DNA of 64,000 nucleotides from Mogibacterium sp. (lineage in GTDB: Bacteria > Bacillota > Clostridia > Peptostreptococcales > Anaerovoracaceae). The notes beneath the pieces are model-generated. The model saw nothing but the letters and a program-made list of their open reading frames with translations. It did not search any database and was not told the origin of the DNA. Shown piece after piece: positions 61,202-64,000 of the stretch; positions within the stretch are counted from its first letter, which is position 1; every line of letters starts with the position of its first letter. The position numbers and the translations under genes were made by a program. The stretch spans positions 1 through 64,000 of the forward strand of contig JAFWHB010000022.1 in assembly GCA_017512145.1 (NCBI GenBank), read 5' to 3'.

Positions 61202-63207
61202 GATGTGTACCCGCTTTCAAGTCTGAATGCTGCTATGAGAACAGGGTTCTCCGCGGTCAGCAGATGATAATCGCCGAGCTCTCTCGACCTGCTTACAGAT
61301 ACCTGTTCCACAGTCAGATCACTGATCTCCATCTCTCTGATCACAGCTGTTACCTCTGCCATGGTCTCTAGACTGACTGCATTGATAACCACCCTGATGC
61401 CAGGAAATCTATCAGCCAGGCTTCTCAGTATGTCCCTGAGATTACCAGAGCTTCCCCCGATGAACGTATGTGTAGGTCTCTCAAGACCATCAAATGCATC
61501 CGGTGCCAGTCCCTGTACAACTTCTATATTTGCAAGTCCGAGGTTCTCAGCATTCTTACGTATAAGACTGCATGCCTCTTCCTTCTTCTCTATCGCATAT
61601 ACCTTGCCTGCAGGATCAAGCCTCGCTATCTCGCACGCAACCGAGCCTGTTCCGCTTCCTATGTCATAGACGGTAGATCCCTCGCAAAGTCCGAGCCTCA
61701 GTACACTGAGGTGCCTGATGCTCTCCTTGGTCATAGGAACTTTGTCCCTTATCATCTTGCTGTCTGCTATCACAGGCATGACTGGTCTGACTGCAGGCGC
61801 ATCATTGATGACTGCAGCTGTATACAGTCCCTTCTCTTCAACATGAGCACAACCTCTGCATGTGATGAGCCCTATATTCTCCTCAGGATAAGACATCTGA
61901 TATCCCAGTATGATATGAACATGTCCGAGACCATTCTCTTCGAGTGTTCTTCCGAGAAGTCTTACATCTGCAGGGCCTGACAGAAGGACAAAGGTCTCCC
62001 TGTTATATCTTACAGCGCTGATCAGCTCCGACGCTGCGCGGGCATCATCAGAATGTCCATGTATGCTGACAAGTGCCGCATTCTGATAGCTGAGTCCTGC
62101 TCTGGCGGCAAGATAGGCAAATGATGAGATTCCCGGGTGTATCTTCACAGTAATATCTGCATCCTGCTTCTGTGCCCAGTCTCTCAGAACCGGCGCCAGC
62201 GAAGCAGCTCCGCTGTAGAAACCCGTATCTCCCGAGAACAGTATTGCTGCTCTCTCAGGCATCTTATCTTCGAGGACCGGGATGATCTCATCAGCTCTGT
62301 AGTATGGATAAGCTGCTCTTCCCTCGTATCCGCTGATCATGCGGCGGGCTCCGAAGATTATATCTGCCTTGCTGACAGCTTCGGCTGCCTCTTCAGTCAT
62401 CATTGACATACGTCCCGGGCCGGTCCCGATAAGGTCGATCTGCATCTTCTCTCTGATACCAAAGTATTCATTCAGAGCTCTGTTTACAGATATTCCGGTC
62501 TCTTCAGCAGGTCTTCCGATCATGAACACCTGTATTCCTGCCTCCGCAGCAGCTCTTAGCTTATCCGGGGCTCCGCCGGCAGTGCCGCTTGATTTGGTTA
62601 CGAGCGTTCTGATCCCGAATTGTCTTATAAGAGCAAGGTCTGTCTCTTTACTGAAAGGGCCCTGCATCGCTATTATCTGTTTTCCCTTGAGGCCTGCCTC
62701 CTCGCAGAGACTGATGCTTTCATGCGAAGGAAGCACTCTGGCAAAGAGCCTTGATCTCACATCATCATCTGCAGCATATATTCCAAGCTCTTTGCTTCCT
62801 GTCGTAAGAAGGATATTGCCTTCAGTGTCAGCAAGCGCCTCAGCACATTCCGCTGCATCAGCGAAGGTATGAACATCCGAATTCTCAGGGAAGAGCTCAG
62901 AATCGATATCTCTCAGTATCCTCACATATCTGTGATCCGACGCCAGGCATGCATTCCGGATATTCCTTGACACCTCAGCTGCATACGGATGAGTAGCGTC
63001 GAAGACGACAGTGCCCTCAGACCTGACAAGATCGTACATCTGGATGCCGCTGAGTCTGCCTCTCCTGATGTCAGCAAACCTGCTTGACTCCATGACAAGC
63101 TCACCGTATTCAGTAGCTACACATACTATGTGAGCAATGCCGTATGCGGTCAGCTTCTCAGAGAGCGTCCTTCCTTCTGTTGTTCCTGAGAATATTATCG
63201 GTTTCAT
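61198..63207 (-). CDS. CobK-CbiE-CbiT triple fusion
   Basis: 669 residues with three enzymes in order. Residues 1-245: precorrin-6A reductase (CbiJ/CobK; IFSGTTEGRTLSEKL, VVFDATHPYAAEVS). Residues 255-455: precorrin C-5 methyltransferase CbiE (DLIGTGPGRMSMMTEEA). Residues 485-669: CbiT, C-15 methyltransferase/decarboxylase (TVYDIGSGTGSVACEIARL, FIGGSSGNLRDIL). They act in sequence on precorrin-6. CbiE-CbiT fusion (CobL) is common; adding CobK is less so. Coupled to cbiH and cbiA by ATGA. Confidence 0.88.
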   Translation of the reverse strand: MKPIIFSGTTEGRTLSEKLTAYGIAHIVCVATEYGELVMESSRFADIRRGRLSGIQMYDLVRSEGTVVFDATHPYAAEVSRNIRNACLASDHRYVRILRDIDSELFPENSDVHTFADAAECAEALADTEGNILLTTGSKELGIYAADDDVRSRLFARVLPSHESISLCEEAGLKGKQIIAMQGPFSKETDLALIRQFGIRTLVTKSSGTAGGAPDKLRAAAEAGIQVFMIGRPAEETGISVNRALNEYFGIREKMQIDLIGTGPGRMSMMTEEAAEAVSKADIIFGARRMISGYEGRAAYPYYRADEIIPVLEDKMPERAAILFSGDTGFYSGAASLAPVLRDWAQKQDADITVKIHPGISSFAYLAARAGLSYQNAALVSIHGHSDDARAASELISAVRYNRETFVLLSGPADVRLLGRTLEENGLGHVHIILGYQMSYPEENIGLITCRGCAHVEEKGLYTAAVINDAPAVRPVMPVIADSKMIRDKVPMTKESIRHLSVLRLGLCEGSTVYDIGSGTGSVACEIARLDPAGKVYAIEKKEEACSLIRKNAENLGLANIEVVQGLAPDAFDGLERPTHTFIGGSSGNLRDILRSLADRFPGIRVVINAVSLETMAEVTAVIREMEISDLTVEQVSVSRSRELGDYHLLTAENPVLIAAFRLESGYTS

Positions 63208-63947
63208 TTTTTGTATCCTCTTGGTGTGATCAGCTTGCCGGCGATGATCCTGCTCGTCGAGTTGCCGACAAATACTGTAGTGAACATGTCTACTTCTGCA
63301 TCTCTCAGCTCACCGAGAGTGCATACGTGAGTCTCTGTACCGTCACGTCCGATATTCCTGACGTAGCCGCAGGCTCTTTCCTCCGGGACAGTCTCAAGGA
63401 GTATGTCACAGGCCTTCCTGAGGTAATCATGCCTCTTGTGACTCGACGGATTATAAATAGCAATGGCAAAATCTCCGGCAGCCGCTGCTCTTAATCTCTT
63501 CTCTATTAGTTCCCATGGTGTCAGCAGGTCCGAGAGACTTATGACACAGAAATCATGGTTGATAGGCGCGCCGAGTTCGGCTGCTCCGCTCGAAGCTGCT
63601 GTAATCCCCGAGATCACTTTGATGTCAAATCGCGGATCATCTGTGCCTTCCTGGCAGTATTCCTCTCTTAATTCGAACATGAGTGATGCCATGCCGTAAA
63701 TGCCTGCATCTCCGCTGCAGATCATGGCAACCTCTTTGCCTAGAGCTGCCTGTTCGTAGCACATGCGGCATCTCCGGGTTTCCTGCTTCATCGGGGTGGA
63801 CATGAATTCCTTACCGGTAAACCTCTCGCCAAGAAGCTCGAGATAAACTGTATAACCGATGATCACATCTGCCATGTCAAGCGCTGCGATTGCCTCACCT
63901 GTCATCATCGATTCTCTTCCGGGTCCCATTCCTACTATGCTTATCAT
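63204..63947 (-). CDS. cbiH: Cobalt-precorrin-3B C(17)-methyltransferase
   Basis: 247 residues, SAM methyltransferase fold: SIVGMGPGRESMMTGEAIAAL, ICSGDAGIYGMASLMFEL, VISGITAASSGAAELG, AIYNPSSHKR. CobJ/CbiH forms ring-contracted precorrin-4. Start overlaps the cbiG stop by ATGA. Confidence 0.9.
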   Translation of the reverse strand: MISIVGMGPGRESMMTGEAIAALDMADVIIGYTVYLELLGERFTGKEFMSTPMKQETRRCRMCYEQAALGKEVAMICSGDAGIYGMASLMFELREEYCQEGTDDPRFDIKVISGITAASSGAAELGAPINHDFCVISLSDLLTPWELIEKRLRAAAAGDFAIAIYNPSSHKRHDYLRKACDILLETVPEERACGYVRNIGRDGTETHVCTLGELRDAEVDMFTTVFVGNSTSRIIAGKLITPRGYKK

Positions 63948-64000
63948 ATCTTCCTCTCCGCTGCAGCTATTGTGATACCGTTAGCTGCCTGTTTGTGTAT
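63944..64000 (-). CDS. cbiG: Cobalt-precorrin-5A hydrolase, C-terminal end (partial)
   Basis: Only the last 18 codons and the TGA are in the window; the gene starts beyond the right edge. The tail KQAANGITIAAAERKI resembles CbiG C-termini, and cbiG normally precedes cbiH. Assignment by tail and position only. Confidence 0.65.
   Translation of the reverse strand: MHKQAANGITIAAAERKI

Noticed and set aside
1..64000. CRISPR arrays, tRNA or rRNA genes, prophage or integrase genes
   Set aside because: Read through on both strands and none seen; repeats found are single inverted pairs, not regular arrays.

Overview
This window looks like chromosome of an anaerobic, low-to-mid GC Firmicute of the class Clostridia, probably a gut or rumen lineage near Anaerovoracaceae or Peptostreptococcales. 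That placement is an inference from gene content: an anaerobic (cbi-type) cobalamin pathway, corrinoid-dependent methyltransferases, BspA-like and MBG-like surface proteins, strong AGGAGG ribosome sites, and no respiratory genes. Most genes lie on the minus strand in tightly coupled operons, many joined by ATGA overlaps. The plus strand carries a flavoenzyme operon, a DapF-like racemase, one MerR and one LysR regulator.

Layout. 0.2-6 kb: an oppBCDF-oppA oligopeptide importer. 6.2-12.9 kb: a divergent lipid-type locus. On the minus strand are an acyl-activating enzyme, an acyl carrier protein and an acyl-ACP thioesterase. On the plus strand are a homologue of polyenoic fatty acid isomerase (split in two by what looks like a single lost A), a CrtI-like flavoprotein and a flavin/2Fe-2S reductase. 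13-30.7 kb: housekeeping and accessory genes (racemase, sirtuin, NlpC/P60 hydrolase, Nudix enzymes, pantothenate symporter pair, xpt, esterase, LMW phosphatase, a large secreted protein, a 952-residue iron-sulfur flavoprotein). A decayed patch at 20.8-21.8 kb holds three gene remnants and a possible IS200/IS605 end. 31-34 kb: MerR, TauE/SafE exporter and LysR, with a clear operator-like repeat between exporter and LysR.

34-48.3 kb is a corrinoid methyl-transfer region: five complete uroporphyrinogen-decarboxylase-fold methyltransferase-like proteins plus one N-terminal fragment, one corrinoid protein, one ASKHA/2Fe-2S corrinoid activator, a DUF1638 protein, an NhaC-type antiporter and a yezD-metNIQ importer behind a structured, terminator-bearing leader. 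48.4-64 kb holds an AAA+ MoxR/VWA pair, a precorrin-2 dehydrogenase, a small ABC exporter with a surface protein, and then most of the route from porphobilinogen to cobyrinate diamide (hemB, hemC, cobA-hemD, cbiL, cbiG 3' end, cbiH, a cobK-cbiE-cbiT triple fusion, cbiA).

Functionally, the right half reads as one programme: make corrinoid, load it on a carrier protein, keep it reduced, and use it to strip methyl groups from imported substrates. The strongest candidates for something undescribed are the lipid-modification locus at 6-13 kb, the structured leader at 40.9-41.0 kb, and the MoxR/VWA pair wedged between corrin synthesis and corrinoid use.
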